A stretch of DNA of 64,000 nt from Acidobacteriota bacterium (GCA_022562055.1 JADFQA010000004.1:42432-106431); one strand, 5' to 3'; counted from the first letter of the stretch, positions 26,496 through 35,251 are shown. Notes: generated by a model not told the origin, from the letters alone. Program-made: numbers and translations.

Positions 26496-27915
26496 TACCA
26501 AGCACCAGGAGTCCCGTACCAAGCCACACTTCGATGCGAACTATTGGAAGCTGTGGGTTGCCAGCGTGATCTCGAACCTTGGGGACGGCATCGGCATCAT
26601 TGCCTACCCTTGGATTGCGTCCTCAGTCACCCGCAATCCTTTGCTTATTGCCGGCATCGGCGTAGCGCAAAGGCTGCCCTGGCTGGTGTTCAGCCTCCCC
26701 GCCGGCGTCATCACCGACCGATACGATCGCCGGAAACTGATGGTCATGATGGATTTCACCAGGGCTGCATTGATCGGTGTGATGGCCGTTGTGGTCTTCG
26801 GCCGGCAGGGCTCGTTGCCGGCGCCTGAGATCATCGAGCAGGGGTTGCCGTTCGTCGAAGACCTCACCCTGTACTGGGTGTTGCTCATTGGAGCCATGCT
26901 TTTGGGTTTTGCCGAGGTACTGCGCGACAACGCCTCGCAGACAATCTTGCCGGCGGTCGTCGACGCTGACGATCTTGAGTCCGCAAACGCACGAATGTGG
27001 GGTGCCGAGGTCGTGGCGAACAGCTTTGTGGGTCCCTTCGTCGGGTCGGTCCTTTTGGGTATTGCATTGTCTCTGCCGCTTGGCTTTGACGCTGCTTCGT
27101 TCGCTATCGCTGCGGTCCTTGTAGCCCTGATGAAGGGATCGTTTGCACCCAAGCGAGTCAGTTCGGGGGGTGAGCGACCGAATTGGAAGGACGAGATCCG
27201 CGAGGGTGTGTCCTGGTTGCGTGGGCACGAGGTGTTGTGGCCGATGGCCATCATCCTCGGTCTGCTCAACGCAATCCTCGCCGGGCAGACTGCCGTATTC
27301 GTGTTGTGGGCACAGGAGATTCTCGGCGTCGACGCCCGCCAGCTCGCGTATCTCGGCACTGCAGGGGCCGTCGGTGGTGTCGCCGGGAGCGTCCTTGCGA
27401 AAAGAGTCACAGCGCGACTCGGCTCCGGGACCGCACTGGCAATGACTCTTACCGCAACGGCCGCTCTGGCGTTGCTCATGGGGTTCGTCAGGGACTGGCA
27501 GCTTGCTTGGGTTCTTGTCATCGTCGGCGTGTTTACCGGGACCGTGTGGAACGTCATAACGGTGTCACTTCGTCAGACGATCATCCCAGACGACATCCTC
27601 GGCCGAGTGAACTCGGTGTACCGATTCTTTGCGTGGGGCATGATGCCGATTGGTCTCATCGTGGGGGGTGCCACAGTGAAGATCACGGAGGTGCTTGCCG
27701 ACCGGGACCTGGCCCTCAGGATGCCATTCTTCGTGGCTGCCGTGGCGGCCACGTTGCTGACGGTGTGGGCCATCCCAAAGCTGACGACCGAGAAGCTCGA
27801 ATCTGCGCGGGCCGAAGGTGTTGCCGCACGGGAGCTACGGATGCAAGCCGAGGAGACGGCTGGGTCCGACGGGGAGTCTGACTCCGATGACGAGCCTCGT
27901 TCTCTTGAGAATTAG
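26488..27915 (+). CDS. MFS transporter (EntS/MFS_3-like exporter)
   Basis: 475 residues with about 12 membrane helices. The MFS loop signature is GVITDRYDRRKLMVMMDF between helices 2 and 3, and N-terminal FDANYWKLWVASVISNLGDG is typical of the EntS-like group. The C-terminal ~30 residues are hydrophilic and acidic. Substrate unknown. It is coupled to the ArsR-like gene by an 8-base overlap, a usual arrangement for regulated efflux. It converges on the HAD gene with 3 bases between stops. Confidence 0.85.
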   Translation: MTDTKHQESRTKPHFDANYWKLWVASVISNLGDGIGIIAYPWIASSVTRNPLLIAGIGVAQRLPWLVFSLPAGVITDRYDRRKLMVMMDFTRAALIGVMAVVVFGRQGSLPAPEIIEQGLPFVEDLTLYWVLLIGAMLLGFAEVLRDNASQTILPAVVDADDLESANARMWGAEVVANSFVGPFVGSVLLGIALSLPLGFDAASFAIAAVLVALMKGSFAPKRVSSGGERPNWKDEIREGVSWLRGHEVLWPMAIILGLLNAILAGQTAVFVLWAQEILGVDARQLAYLGTAGAVGGVAGSVLAKRVTARLGSGTALAMTLTATAALALLMGFVRDWQLAWVLVIVGVFTGTVWNVITVSLRQTIIPDDILGRVNSVYRFFAWGMMPIGLIVGGATVKITEVLADRDLALRMPFFVAAVAATLLTVWAIPKLTTEKLESARAEGVAARELRMQAEETAGSDGESDSDDEPRSLEN

Positions 27916-27918
27916 GGG

Positions 27919-28701
27919 TTAGACCCTCTTCTTACGCAGCAGTGTCGCCACCGCAAAGCCGCCCACGACGGCCGCGACGAGGGCGCCCGACTTCGGGACC
28001 CGGTTGCGCAGCGGCTCTCCGAGGCTCACTGGGCGTTGGAATTCGAGGATCGGCCAGCCGCGCTCTTCAGCAACCTTGCGGAGTTCCTTCTCGGGGTTGA
28101 CAGCCACTGGGTTGCCAACCATCTCCATCATCGGAAGGTCGGTGATCGAGTCAGAGTATGCGTAGCTACCTTCGAGGTCGATGTCTTGCTGCTCGACGAT
28201 CTCGTTGATGGCGTCTACTTTGCCCTGGCCCATTGCATATCGCTCAAGTTCTGGGAGAAAAAAACCGGCTTCGTCGGTCTTCACTCTTGATGCGATTATT
28301 TTCGAGACTCCGACATGGCGAGCGACCGGCCGGACCACCTGTTCGGGGCTCGCCGAAACAATGTAGACGTCCCGACCATTGCGTTTGTGTTCGTCAATGA
28401 GGAACAACGCTTCGGCGTAAACCAGCGGTGCTGCAACTTCGTCAAGAGTCTCCTCGACGAGCTGTTCGATTTCGGACCGATGCCATCCGGCGGTGAGCTT
28501 GAGCATCTGGTCACGGGCCTTTTCGAGCGAGTCTTCGTCGGCCCCAAAGAGCACATAGAGCAGTTGGGCAAACCCGATCTTCATCAGCGTTCTGGTGCCG
28601 AAAAGTCCCGCCTTGTAGAACGGTTTGCCAAATGCCAAAGTCGACGATTTGGCGATAACCGTTTTGTCGAGATCAAAGAACGCAGCCTGTTTCATACCCA
28701 T
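27919..28701 (-). CDS. HAD-IB family phosphatase (Tad-locus associated)
   Basis: 260 residues. HAD motif I is AFFDLDKTVIAKSS at the N-terminus, motif II is VYIVSASPEQVV, motif III Lys is in MGQGKVDAINEI and motif IV is YSDSITDLPMMEM. The C-terminus VAAVVGGFAVATLLRKKRV looks like a single membrane anchor. The subclass resembles SerB-like and 1-acylglycerol-phosphate-type HAD proteins. In actinobacteria (for example next to Rv3660c) such a gene lies divergent from ssd-tadA, as here, so a link to pilus or envelope biology is suggested by conserved position only. Confidence 0.82.
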   Translation of the reverse strand: MGMKQAAFFDLDKTVIAKSSTLAFGKPFYKAGLFGTRTLMKIGFAQLLYVLFGADEDSLEKARDQMLKLTAGWHRSEIEQLVEETLDEVAAPLVYAEALFLIDEHKRNGRDVYIVSASPEQVVRPVARHVGVSKIIASRVKTDEAGFFLPELERYAMGQGKVDAINEIVEQQDIDLEGSYAYSDSITDLPMMEMVGNPVAVNPEKELRKVAEERGWPILEFQRPVSLGEPLRNRVPKSGALVAAVVGGFAVATLLRKKRV

Positions 28702-28838
28702 AGTCTACGTCGGCGATCAACGTGTGGCGCTGAAGGACTCCAGAGCCCCGCGTCTACGGGTCTCTTGAATTCAGGGTGCTTCAAGGATACGTTTGCTGTG
28801 GCACTTCCCCTTGTCGAACTTTCAGGAAGGGGTCAGCG

Positions 28839-29381
28839 GTGCCGGCACTTGCGGTGTTCTCGCCCGAGGATTACACGCTCGCAACCATTGCGGCGTTGAC
28901 GTTGGCGTTCACCTGCACGACAGCCTTGGTAGTTGATCTGGACGTTCGGCAGCGGCGCTGGTGCAATGGTCGGTCGCTGCGCAGCCTCGTTGACGATGGG
29001 CCGACCGGTGTCGACCTCAAACCGGTGCGATCGGGTGTTGCGCTGCTCGGCAATGGTGGGGTCGAGTTGGGCGAAGCGCACCAGGTTGTTGAAGCTCTGG
29101 AACAGGGGTGGGAGCACGTCGTGTTCCTTCTCCCCGGAGACGTCGCCGCCCCAGCACCAACCGTTCCAATACGGCCGCACGCCGCCACGAGTGTGCTTGT
29201 TCCATTCGCCAGACCCGCGGTGTATGTGCGGTCCGGGTGGGATGGACCGACACCAACACCCGGCCCGATCGTTCGGCGACCAAGCAGCTCCGCGATTCAA
29301 CGACTGATGGCCGGCGGTCGGCCCGCCCCAGCGCGCTGGACAAAGGATTGGGCGGCGTTGTGGGAGATGCCATGGCGGTAA
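28839..29381 (+). CDS. Degenerate Ssd/CpaE-like protein at the head of the tad operon
   Basis: 180 residues, GTG start with AGGAAGG 8-9 bases upstream. VDLDVRQRRWCNGRSLRSLV and LGEAHQVVEALEQGWEHVVFLLP recall the ParA/MinD-like Ssd proteins that precede tadA in actinobacteria, but the protein is about half the usual length and no Walker A motif is visible. The C-terminal ~60 residues are Pro/Arg-rich. Assignment rests mainly on position. It overlaps tadA by 10 bases. Confidence 0.55.
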   Translation: MPALAVFSPEDYTLATIAALTLAFTCTTALVVDLDVRQRRWCNGRSLRSLVDDGPTGVDLKPVRSGVALLGNGGVELGEAHQVVEALEQGWEHVVFLLPGDVAAPAPTVPIRPHAATSVLVPFARPAVYVRSGWDGPTPTPGPIVRRPSSSAIQRLMAGGRPAPARWTKDWAALWEMPWR

Positions 29382-30442
29382 TTGACCGCATTGCACGCGA
29401 ACTCGTCGATCGTGGTGTTACGTTGACGCGTCCTGAGTTGTTTCGCGCAGCATCCGGGGTGATCGCCGACGTTGCGCCGCTTGCATCTCGGGGAGACATC
29501 GAGAGCGCCGTCGATCTTCTGGTCGGTTTTGGCGCGCTCGAACCGTTGATGCACGACGACGCAATCACCGACATCTTTGTCAACGGCCCTGCGGATATCT
29601 GGATCGAACGAAACGGCGTTCTGGAACGGAGTGAGATCCACTTCCCATCCGAGGGCGCCATCAGAGCCGCGGTCGAGCGGGTGATCGCACCGCTTGGACT
29701 TCGCCTTGACCTTGCTTCGCCCGCGGTTGATGCCAGATTCCCCGATGGTTCGCGGCTCCACGCACTGATCCCGCCGCTCTCGCCACGGGGCACGATCGTC
29801 GCCATCCGCCGGTTTGGCGCCCGCCTTTCAACAATCGACGAATTGGTGGCTATCGGGTCGGTCGATCGCAGCGGGGCGGATTTGCTTGCGGAGGTCGTGG
29901 CAAACGCCGACAACGTCTTGGTCAGCGGGGGGACCGGGTCGGGGAAAACCACCATGCTGAATGTGCTCGCGAGTAGCGTCGATCGGTCACAGCGTATCGT
30001 CACCGTCGAGGACGCCGCCGAGCTATCGATCGCCGGTCATGTGATCCGGCTCGAATCGAGACCCGCCAACAGCGAAGGTGTCGGCGAGGTCACCCTCGGC
30101 GAGTTAGTGCGTCACGCCCTGCGCCTGCGGCCCGACCGAATCATTGTCGGTGAAGTGAGGGGTCCCGAAGCGTTGGATCTCATCTTGGCAATGAACACCG
30201 GCCACGATGGGTCGATGTCGACCGTGCATGCAAACGGCCCGGAAGAGGCGCTCTGGCGTGTCGAGACTTTAGCGTTGACAGGGGACCGCCGTGCACCGGC
30301 AGAGGCAGTGCGACGGCAGTTGCGGTCGGCGGTTGATGTTGTTGTCCACCTCGCCCGCACTAGCCAGGGCAGGAAGGTCGTTTCGATTGCCAGGGTCGGG
30401 CGTGACGAGGTCGAGGAAGTCTGGTCATGCTCGCCGCGCTGA
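29372..30442 (+). CDS. tadA: Tad pilus assembly ATPase (TadA/CpaF)
   Basis: 356 residues of the type II/IV secretion ATPase family: DDAITDIFVNGPADIWIE, Walker A VSGGTGSGKTTML (about residue 186), Asp box VEDAAELSI, Walker B region RPDRIIVGEVRGPEALDL and His box GHDGSMSTVHAN. It powers assembly of Flp pilins from the cytoplasmic face. The ATG at 29372 has GGGAG 5 bases upstream. It overlaps tadB by 16 bases. Confidence 0.92.
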   Translation: MAVIDRIARELVDRGVTLTRPELFRAASGVIADVAPLASRGDIESAVDLLVGFGALEPLMHDDAITDIFVNGPADIWIERNGVLERSEIHFPSEGAIRAAVERVIAPLGLRLDLASPAVDARFPDGSRLHALIPPLSPRGTIVAIRRFGARLSTIDELVAIGSVDRSGADLLAEVVANADNVLVSGGTGSGKTTMLNVLASSVDRSQRIVTVEDAAELSIAGHVIRLESRPANSEGVGEVTLGELVRHALRLRPDRIIVGEVRGPEALDLILAMNTGHDGSMSTVHANGPEEALWRVETLALTGDRRAPAEAVRRQLRSAVDVVVHLARTSQGRKVVSIARVGRDEVEEVWSCSPR

Positions 30443-31101
30443 TCGTAGCATTCCTGCTGGTTGCAGGTGCCCCGTGGTGGGTCGGCATCGTCGTCGGAGC
30501 CTGGCTGGTGTCTCCGTTGCTCGCCGGTGCGGGCTTGGCCGTTGGCCTTGGCTACGCGGCGGTTCAGCGTACCAAGGCGCAGCCGAAGCGCCGCCTCTTG
30601 ATGTGTGTGGACATCGTTTCGGCCGAACTGCGATCTGGGCGAAGTCTCCGTCATGCGTTCGCCACGGGCGCGCGTGACAGTGGCGTCGCCGGATGGCAAC
30701 GGGTAGAAGCCAGAGCGCTTGCCGGACTCCCCATCGGCGACGTCGGTGCAGCACTCACCGACACAGGCCGCGACGGAGAGAGGGTGCGGGCGGTGCTTGC
30801 TATTGCTGACTCCACGGGTGGTGAGGCCGCCCTTATTTTCGAAGGTCTCGCCGATACGATGCGCGGTAGAGAGAGCCTTGATCGTGAGCGACGCATGGCA
30901 ACTGCCCAAGCACGATTTTCCGCCGGAGTGATCGCTGGCGGTCCGCTCGTCGCACTGGTGTGGCTCTTGCTAACTGGCGCGCTTGGGAGACTGCTTTCGG
31001 GCGGAGGTATCGGAGCAGGTGTCGTGGTGGTCGGCACCGCTCTCGAAATCCTCGGGGTCGGCCTTGTCGTGTGGATGATCGTCCGAGAGGAAACACAGTG
31101 A
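30427..31101 (+). CDS. tadB: Tad pilus inner-membrane protein TadB
   Basis: 224 residues; a type II secretion F-domain protein. Two N-terminal membrane helices are followed by a cytoplasmic helical domain (VDIVSAELRSGRSLRHAFAT, about 60-170) and two C-terminal helices. It forms the platform with TadC. Its stop overlaps the tadC GTG (GTGA). Confidence 0.85.
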   Translation: MLAALIVAFLLVAGAPWWVGIVVGAWLVSPLLAGAGLAVGLGYAAVQRTKAQPKRRLLMCVDIVSAELRSGRSLRHAFATGARDSGVAGWQRVEARALAGLPIGDVGAALTDTGRDGERVRAVLAIADSTGGEAALIFEGLADTMRGRESLDRERRMATAQARFSAGVIAGGPLVALVWLLLTGALGRLLSGGGIGAGVVVVGTALEILGVGLVVWMIVREETQ

Positions 31102-31706
31102 TCCCGGTGGTCTTGGTCGCCGCAGGATTACTGATGCCCGGGAACGTCCGGCGGCAATCGGCGTTGTGGATGGCCGCTGGGTTGTGGCTGATACACCCGG
31201 CGGTCATGGTGACGGCGGGGGCCGGAGCGGTCTGGGTAGCGGCGTATCGCCGCGTCAAGAGTCGCCGAGTTACGGTCATCCCGTCCGACGACATTGTCGC
31301 TTTCGGCGAGCTCGTCTCACTGGCGTTGTCATCGGGCGCCTCTCCGCTCGCTGCGGTTGGGCTGGCGGCGCAACACGGTCCTGCGAGTGTTGCCGACGAG
31401 GTCGGCCGTGTGTTGCGACGTGCGGCGAGCGGTGGTTCGGCCGCGGCATTTCGTGGATACAACGGCGCACTTGCGCCGATTCTGACACCGATCGGTCATG
31501 CGCTTGCCTCCGGCGCACCGCTTGGGATGCGTGTTGACGGGGCGCTTGGCGATCTCCGCGCCGAAGTCCACGCCGCGCGAATGGCGCGGGTCAGGCGACT
31601 ACCGGTGCGACTGCTGTTTCCCCTCACCCTCCTCATCCTCCCCGGGTTCATGATCTTGACGCTCGGACCCTCTCTGCTGACAGCCCTCGATCGCCTCCAA
31701 TTCTGA
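31098..31706 (+). CDS. tadC: Tad pilus inner-membrane protein TadC
   Basis: 202 residues. Short N-terminal hydrophobic segments, then the F-domain helices (FGELVSLALSSGASPLAAVG and LAPILTPIGHALASGAPLG) and the C-terminal membrane region RLLFPLTLLILPGFMILTLG typical of TadC. GTG start fixed by the GTGA overlap with tadB. It is shorter than proteobacterial TadC, as usual in actinobacteria. Confidence 0.83.
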   Translation: MIPVVLVAAGLLMPGNVRRQSALWMAAGLWLIHPAVMVTAGAGAVWVAAYRRVKSRRVTVIPSDDIVAFGELVSLALSSGASPLAAVGLAAQHGPASVADEVGRVLRRAASGGSAAAFRGYNGALAPILTPIGHALASGAPLGMRVDGALGDLRAEVHAARMARVRRLPVRLLFPLTLLILPGFMILTLGPSLLTALDRLQF

Positions 31707-31749
31707 CTTCCCCCCGCCTGTCGACGGTTTCGGCCAAGAAAGGAATTGT

Positions 31750-31929
31750 ATGTTTCATCGTCTAGGAATCGGCCAGCGCGGGCAGGCGACGGCCGAATAC
31801 GCACTTGTTATCGTCGCCGCGGCCGGCATAGCGCTGGTGCTTATCGCGTGGGTTTCGCAAAGCGGCGCTTTGCCGAGGTTGTTTGACGCCGTGATTGAGC
31901 GTGTGATCGGCATGGTGCCTGGTGGCTGA
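31750..31929 (+). CDS. flp: Flp-type pilin (DUF4244-like)
   Basis: 59 residues. A short leader ending in Gly precedes the pilin motif GQATAEYALVIVAAAGIALV, a hydrophobic helix with the conserved Glu-Tyr that prepilin peptidase requires. Only about 24 residues follow the helix, so this is a small structural pilin. AAGAAAGGAATT upstream serves as ribosome site. Eight bases overlap tadE. It corresponds in position to Rv3656c of Mycobacterium. Confidence 0.85.
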   Translation: MFHRLGIGQRGQATAEYALVIVAAAGIALVLIAWVSQSGALPRLFDAVIERVIGMVPGG

Positions 31930-32278
31930 ACGGGGTAGCGCCACGATCGAGATGGCCTTGCTGTTGCCGTTCTTTGTGGTGCTTCTCCTCGTCGTCGTCG
32001 AAGTCGCCACAGTGGGAAAGATGCAGATGGAGGTGATCCACGCCGCTCGCCAGGGTGCTCGTCAAGCCGCCGCCGATCCCGAGGTGGCGCTTGCTGTCAA
32101 GGCCGCACGCGGCGCACTGCCCGGATATCGTGACGTTGGTGTCCGTGTGCGTCGGGACCACAAGGTGGGCGGGGATGCCAGGGTTGTCGTCACGGTCAAG
32201 CACCACGTGGTGTTCGCCTTCATCCGCGGGCCGACTGTGACGATCCGGGCTTCGTCAACGATGCGTGTCGAGCAGTGA
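31922..32278 (+). CDS. tadE: TadE-like pseudopilin
   Basis: 118 residues beginning AERGSATIEMALLLPFFVVL, the TadE motif: short leader, Gly, Glu at +5 and a hydrophobic helix. The rest is a small beta-rich periplasmic domain. The GTG start overlaps the pilin gene. Minor pilin of the Tad pilus. Confidence 0.85.
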   Translation: MAERGSATIEMALLLPFFVVLLLVVVEVATVGKMQMEVIHAARQGARQAAADPEVALAVKAARGALPGYRDVGVRVRRDHKVGGDARVVVTVKHHVVFAFIRGPTVTIRASSTMRVEQ

Positions 32279-32738
32279 ACCTCCGGGCGTGAGACGACGA
32301 TGGCAAGCAGCTTGCTGGCGCGGTTCGGCGTCAGAGGCTGGTGCGGCGGCGGGCTTAATGCTCTCCATCATGGTGATGGCGATCGTGGTTGTGTGGATGG
32401 TGGCAGCAGTGGCGATCGCGGGTTCAGCGAAGATGCGCGCCGAGTCGGCTGCCGACGGTGCGGCGCTCGCCGCTGCACCGGTGACATTTAGACCATTTGG
32501 AGCATCCGGGAACGCCGCCTCCGAAGCAGCACGATTCGCCCGCGCCAACGGCGCCGAGCTGGTGTCGTGTTCATGCCCTGATAACCCGACATGGGATATG
32601 AGAACGGTGGAGGTGAAGGTCATCGTCTACGCCCGCATCCCGGGCCTCGGGTCGGTTGCGGTCCGGGCCAGCTCGAGAGCGACGTTTGACCCTCTCGCGT
32701 TGCTCGGAGGTGCAGACCTATCACGCGGCCCACCGTAG
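32265..32738 (+). CDS. TadF-like / Rv3654c-type secreted helix protein
   Basis: 157 residues. A basic N-terminus (RRRWQAACWRG) leads into AGAAAGLMLSIMVMAIVVVW, a TadE/TadF-like hydrophobic helix, then an Ala-rich segment AESAADGAALAAAP and a C-terminal domain with VSCSCPDNPTWDMRTVEVKV. It is the last gene of the tad operon and overlaps tadE by 14 bases. The C-terminal segment has a degenerate partner at 34713-34835. Confidence 0.78.
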   Translation: MSSSEPPGVRRRWQAACWRGSASEAGAAAGLMLSIMVMAIVVVWMVAAVAIAGSAKMRAESAADGAALAAAPVTFRPFGASGNAASEAARFARANGAELVSCSCPDNPTWDMRTVEVKVIVYARIPGLGSVAVRASSRATFDPLALLGGADLSRGPP

Positions 32739-33030
32739 TCCAACGGGTGCCGGCAGAACACGTGGCCGTTACCCGCCGCGATCACGAAGCCGACCGCAAC
32801 GATGCAATGGATGATTTTGCCGACGCATCCCCAGGCTGCCGTGCCACTGCCCTTTCTCGGAGCTGTGGCTTCATGACAAAGGGGCGGATGGTGCGGACCT
32901 GAAACGGTGCTCCGACTTGGGTCTAGCCACGCTCCCGAAACCTTGGTACTGGCGGCTTGCGGAGTGCAGCGTCCTGAAACTTCAGTAATTACGGGTATCC
33001 GCCGATAACACCGAGATCGTAGAGGTGTAG

Positions 33031-34284
33031 ATGAAGCCGAAAGTTCTTGTTGCGATGATGCTTGTGGCTGCCGGTTGCGCCGGTCAGGCGGCCCCGGTCC
33101 CATCGGAGGCTGACCGATCTCTGGCGCCCGAAGTCACTCGTGTCGACGATTCGCCTCCCCGCCTCAGCCCCACTTCCTCATCCCCTCCCAAAGCTGCTGC
33201 CACATTGCCGCAGCAGACGGATGTTCCTGCAATAGACCAATCGAACTGCATTGGAGGCAGTGTCACCTTTGCGTACCCCCCGGTCGATCTCGATCGGATC
33301 GAGTACGTGACCCCGCTCGGTCTCATGAGCGACTCCCACGTGACTCCGGTTGATCACCAGTACTACCAGAATTTCAAGGAGCCAGATTGGGAGATCGCGG
33401 TGTACAGCCCGGCTGCCGGCACCATTACCGAGATTCAGCATATGCAGCAGACGATCTCGGATGGTCCGGAACAGGCGATCGACGACTACCGGCTGGTCAT
33501 CGAGCACACGTGCACCATCTCAAGCATCTTCATCCACGTCGGACAATTGTCGCCCCGAATCGCCGAGGTCGCACCGTCGGCCGGTGGTTATGTCCGGGTT
33601 GATCTTGACGTTGAAGCAGGAGAGGAGATCGGCTCCTTTCGCAAGAACGTTGATTTCAACGTCGTCGATCTTGAGGTGACTCTCGAAGGTCTCCTAGTCC
33701 CCGCTCAGTACGAATCGGAACGTTGGAAGATCCACACACCCGACCCTTTCGACTACTTCACCGCTGAGATTCAGGAGGTACTCTTCGCTAAGAGCCTGCG
33801 CAGCGTCGAGCCTTTCGGCGGTGAGTTCGCCTACGATATTGATGGGCGGCTCGTCGGCAACTGGTTCCAGAGTGGTACGAACGGGTACGCCGGGGTGGAC
33901 CGTGACCGGTACTGGGCTGGACACCTTACCGTTGCCTACGATCTGTTTGATCCGTCCCACATTGTTGTGTCGATAGGAACGTTCGACGGCTTCTCCGTCC
34001 AATACGGCGTACGGGGCAACGCTCCAGATCCGCGAGAAGTTTCGACGGACTCGGGAGTAGTTGTGTATGAATTGGTCGACTACGACTACTACATAGATGG
34101 TGAGCGCTGGGATCGAGTGAGCCTGGTAAAAGGCATCGAGGCTCGAAACGGCGTCGGACCCGTCTCAGGGGTCGTGCTGTTCGAGCTGGTCGATGACAGG
34201 ACGTTGATGGTCGAGACTTTCCCAGGCAGGACCGCGTCACAAGTCGACGGGTTCACTGTGGCTGCATTGGTCTACGAGCGCTGA
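33031..34284 (+). CDS. Secreted lipoprotein with M23-like (degenerate) domain
   Basis: 417 residues. The lipoprotein signal KVLVAMMLVAAGC gives lipidation at Cys16, followed by a Pro/Ser-rich linker. Residues ~70-220 resemble a peptidase M23 beta fold: DSHVTPVDHQYY, VYSPAAGTITEIQ, VIEHTCTISSIFIHVG and EAGEEIGSF. The zinc-ligand set is incomplete as far as I can see, so a binding rather than a hydrolytic role is likely. The C-terminal ~200 residues are beta-rich and unrecognised. It stands alone, 292 bases after the tad operon. Confidence 0.65.
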   Translation: MKPKVLVAMMLVAAGCAGQAAPVPSEADRSLAPEVTRVDDSPPRLSPTSSSPPKAAATLPQQTDVPAIDQSNCIGGSVTFAYPPVDLDRIEYVTPLGLMSDSHVTPVDHQYYQNFKEPDWEIAVYSPAAGTITEIQHMQQTISDGPEQAIDDYRLVIEHTCTISSIFIHVGQLSPRIAEVAPSAGGYVRVDLDVEAGEEIGSFRKNVDFNVVDLEVTLEGLLVPAQYESERWKIHTPDPFDYFTAEIQEVLFAKSLRSVEPFGGEFAYDIDGRLVGNWFQSGTNGYAGVDRDRYWAGHLTVAYDLFDPSHIVVSIGTFDGFSVQYGVRGNAPDPREVSTDSGVVVYELVDYDYYIDGERWDRVSLVKGIEARNGVGPVSGVVLFELVDDRTLMVETFPGRTASQVDGFTVAALVYER

Positions 34285-34619
34285 CTCCACTCACCAAGGG
34301 GGCTGGTAGTGTCGCAGGCGTCGTCTCCTCCGCGATATTTTCTCAAACTGGAGATCCCCTGATCTGGATCGAATCCACATGAACTGCCTCGACGACCTCG
34401 ACCGAGTTTCGAGGTTCTTTCCCGGCGACGGGAAGGGAGAATCGGGCGTACACAAGGTCCGCTGCCAGAGTTCGACCTCATGGAAAGCGCCGATTGCGAG
34501 TTCCGACCCCTGAAGACGTTGCGGGGTCGCCCGTGGGGCGCACCGTCACTGAGATGAATATTGGCCCCGGCATACCCGACGCTTTCCCTGTCATTCAAGT
34601 AGCAGGTATTGAACGCCGA
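34285..34619. other. Gene-free stretch after the lipoprotein gene
   Basis: No convincing reading frame, RNA or repeat was seen. Short open frames here lack ribosome sites and resemble nothing. Confidence 0.5.
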
Positions 34620-34648
34620 AAAGGGGCAGGAGTGACACCTGTCCCTTT
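34620..34648 (-). terminator. REP-like hairpin, copy 1
   Basis: AAAGGGGCAGG, 7-base loop, CCTGTCCCTTT (one mismatch). Read on the minus strand it is followed by a short T-run. It is nearly the same sequence as the hairpin at 34921-34951, including the loop. Confidence 0.6.
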
Positions 34649-34712
34649 CCGATCGATTCGCACAGGGGCGAATTCTCTCACATACGGACTAGACCGTTCT
34701 CGAGTAGGCGCG

Positions 34713-34835
34713 TGCGCCGGTCGAATGTCGTGTTCATGCTCCACCAATCCGGCATGGGATCTGAGAATGGTCGACCTCGAGGTTGTCGGCCATGCCCCTG
34801 TTCGCCTCCCGGGATCGATTGAGGTCCAAGGTCGG
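34713..34835 (+). pseudogene. Relic of a tadF-like gene (C-terminal fragment)
   Basis: The frame reads RMSCSCSTNPAWDLRMVDLE and on to VRLPGSIEVQGR, matching the tadF-like C-terminus (VSCSCPDNPTWDMRTVEVKV and on to IPGLGSVAVRASSRA) at many positions, including the CSC-NP-WD-R core. The N-terminal pilin-like helix is missing and the surrounding frame has no similarity, so this is a decayed partial duplicate. It lies between the two REP-like hairpins. Confidence 0.6.
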
Positions 34836-34920
34836 ATGGGGAGGCGACACTCGATTCACCGGCATCTGTCGCTGGTGTCGAGCTCCGAGTTGATGGCACG
34901 TGCCGCGTCGTAGGATCCAA

Positions 34921-34951
34921 AAAGGGGACAGGGATCACACCTGTCCCCTTT
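34921..34951 (-). terminator. REP-like hairpin, copy 2; terminator of micro-ORF A
   Basis: Perfect 12-bp stem AAAGGGGACAGG / CCTGTCCCCTTT, 7-base loop. On the minus strand a run of five T follows, so it can act as an intrinsic terminator for the micro-ORF at 35014-35097. Confidence 0.75.
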
Positions 34952-35013
34952 ATATCATGGAGTCGCAGAGGTGGGACCTTTACAACCGCTCTTCGACCAG
35001 CCTTACCAGCTAC

Positions 35014-35097
35014 TCAAATGGAACCCTCCCAGACGTGGTTGAAATTGAGCGCTCCTGCGAGCGCTGTCTTGACTGCTTCTGGTGCTGTGTACTTCAT
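35014..35097 (-). CDS. Micro-ORF A: RiPP-precursor-like peptide, 27 residues
   Basis: Leader MKYTAPEAVKTALAGAL (residues 1-17) and C-terminal part NFNHVWEGSI (18-27). GGAGG lies 6 bases before the ATG. The leader matches micro-ORF B at 13 of 17 residues, while six further codons differ only silently and the C-termini are unrelated. YTAP fits the YxxP motif bound by PqqD-like recognition elements in lasso-type pathways. A terminator hairpin follows at 34921-34951. No function is proven; a precursor peptide processed by the genes at 36113-36795 is the favoured reading. Confidence 0.72.
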   Translation of the reverse strand: MKYTAPEAVKTALAGALNFNHVWEGSI

Positions 35098-35138
35098 TCT
35101 TACCTCCCTCAACAATTCGACAGATGCATTCCTACTCT

Positions 35139-35156
35139 CCGCAGTTTAAACTACGG
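35139..35156. repeat. Imperfect 18-bp palindrome upstream of micro-ORF A
   Basis: CCGCAGTTTAAACTACGG; 16 of 18 positions are symmetric around GTTTAAAC. It lies 42-59 bases before the micro-ORF A start and could be a regulator site. No similar site was found before the other two micro-ORFs. Confidence 0.4.
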
Positions 35157-35194
35157 ACTGTGGTCCTGGGTGTTCGTATTTGGTACCTACAAAC

Positions 35195-35228
35195 GAACTA
35201 GACCCGGCCGCAAAGCCGGGTCTAGTTC
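35195..35228 (-). terminator. Hairpin after micro-ORF C
   Basis: Perfect 14-bp stem GAACTAGACCCGGC / GCCGGGTCTAGTTC with a 6-base loop. On the minus strand GTTTGT follows. It starts 23 bases after the micro-ORF C stop. Confidence 0.72.
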
Positions 35229-35251
35229 ATTCCCTCATTACAAGGGGTTGC

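Noticed and set aside
32627..33103. Minus-strand open frame between the tad operon and the lipoprotein gene
   Set aside because: It overlaps the tadF-like gene, has no ribosome site and no family features; a 30-codon ATG frame within it lacks the micro-ORF leader.
34494..34913. Functional gene containing the tadF-like segment
   Set aside because: Only about 40 codons show similarity, the pilin-like helix is missing and the frame spans a hairpin; treated as a relic.
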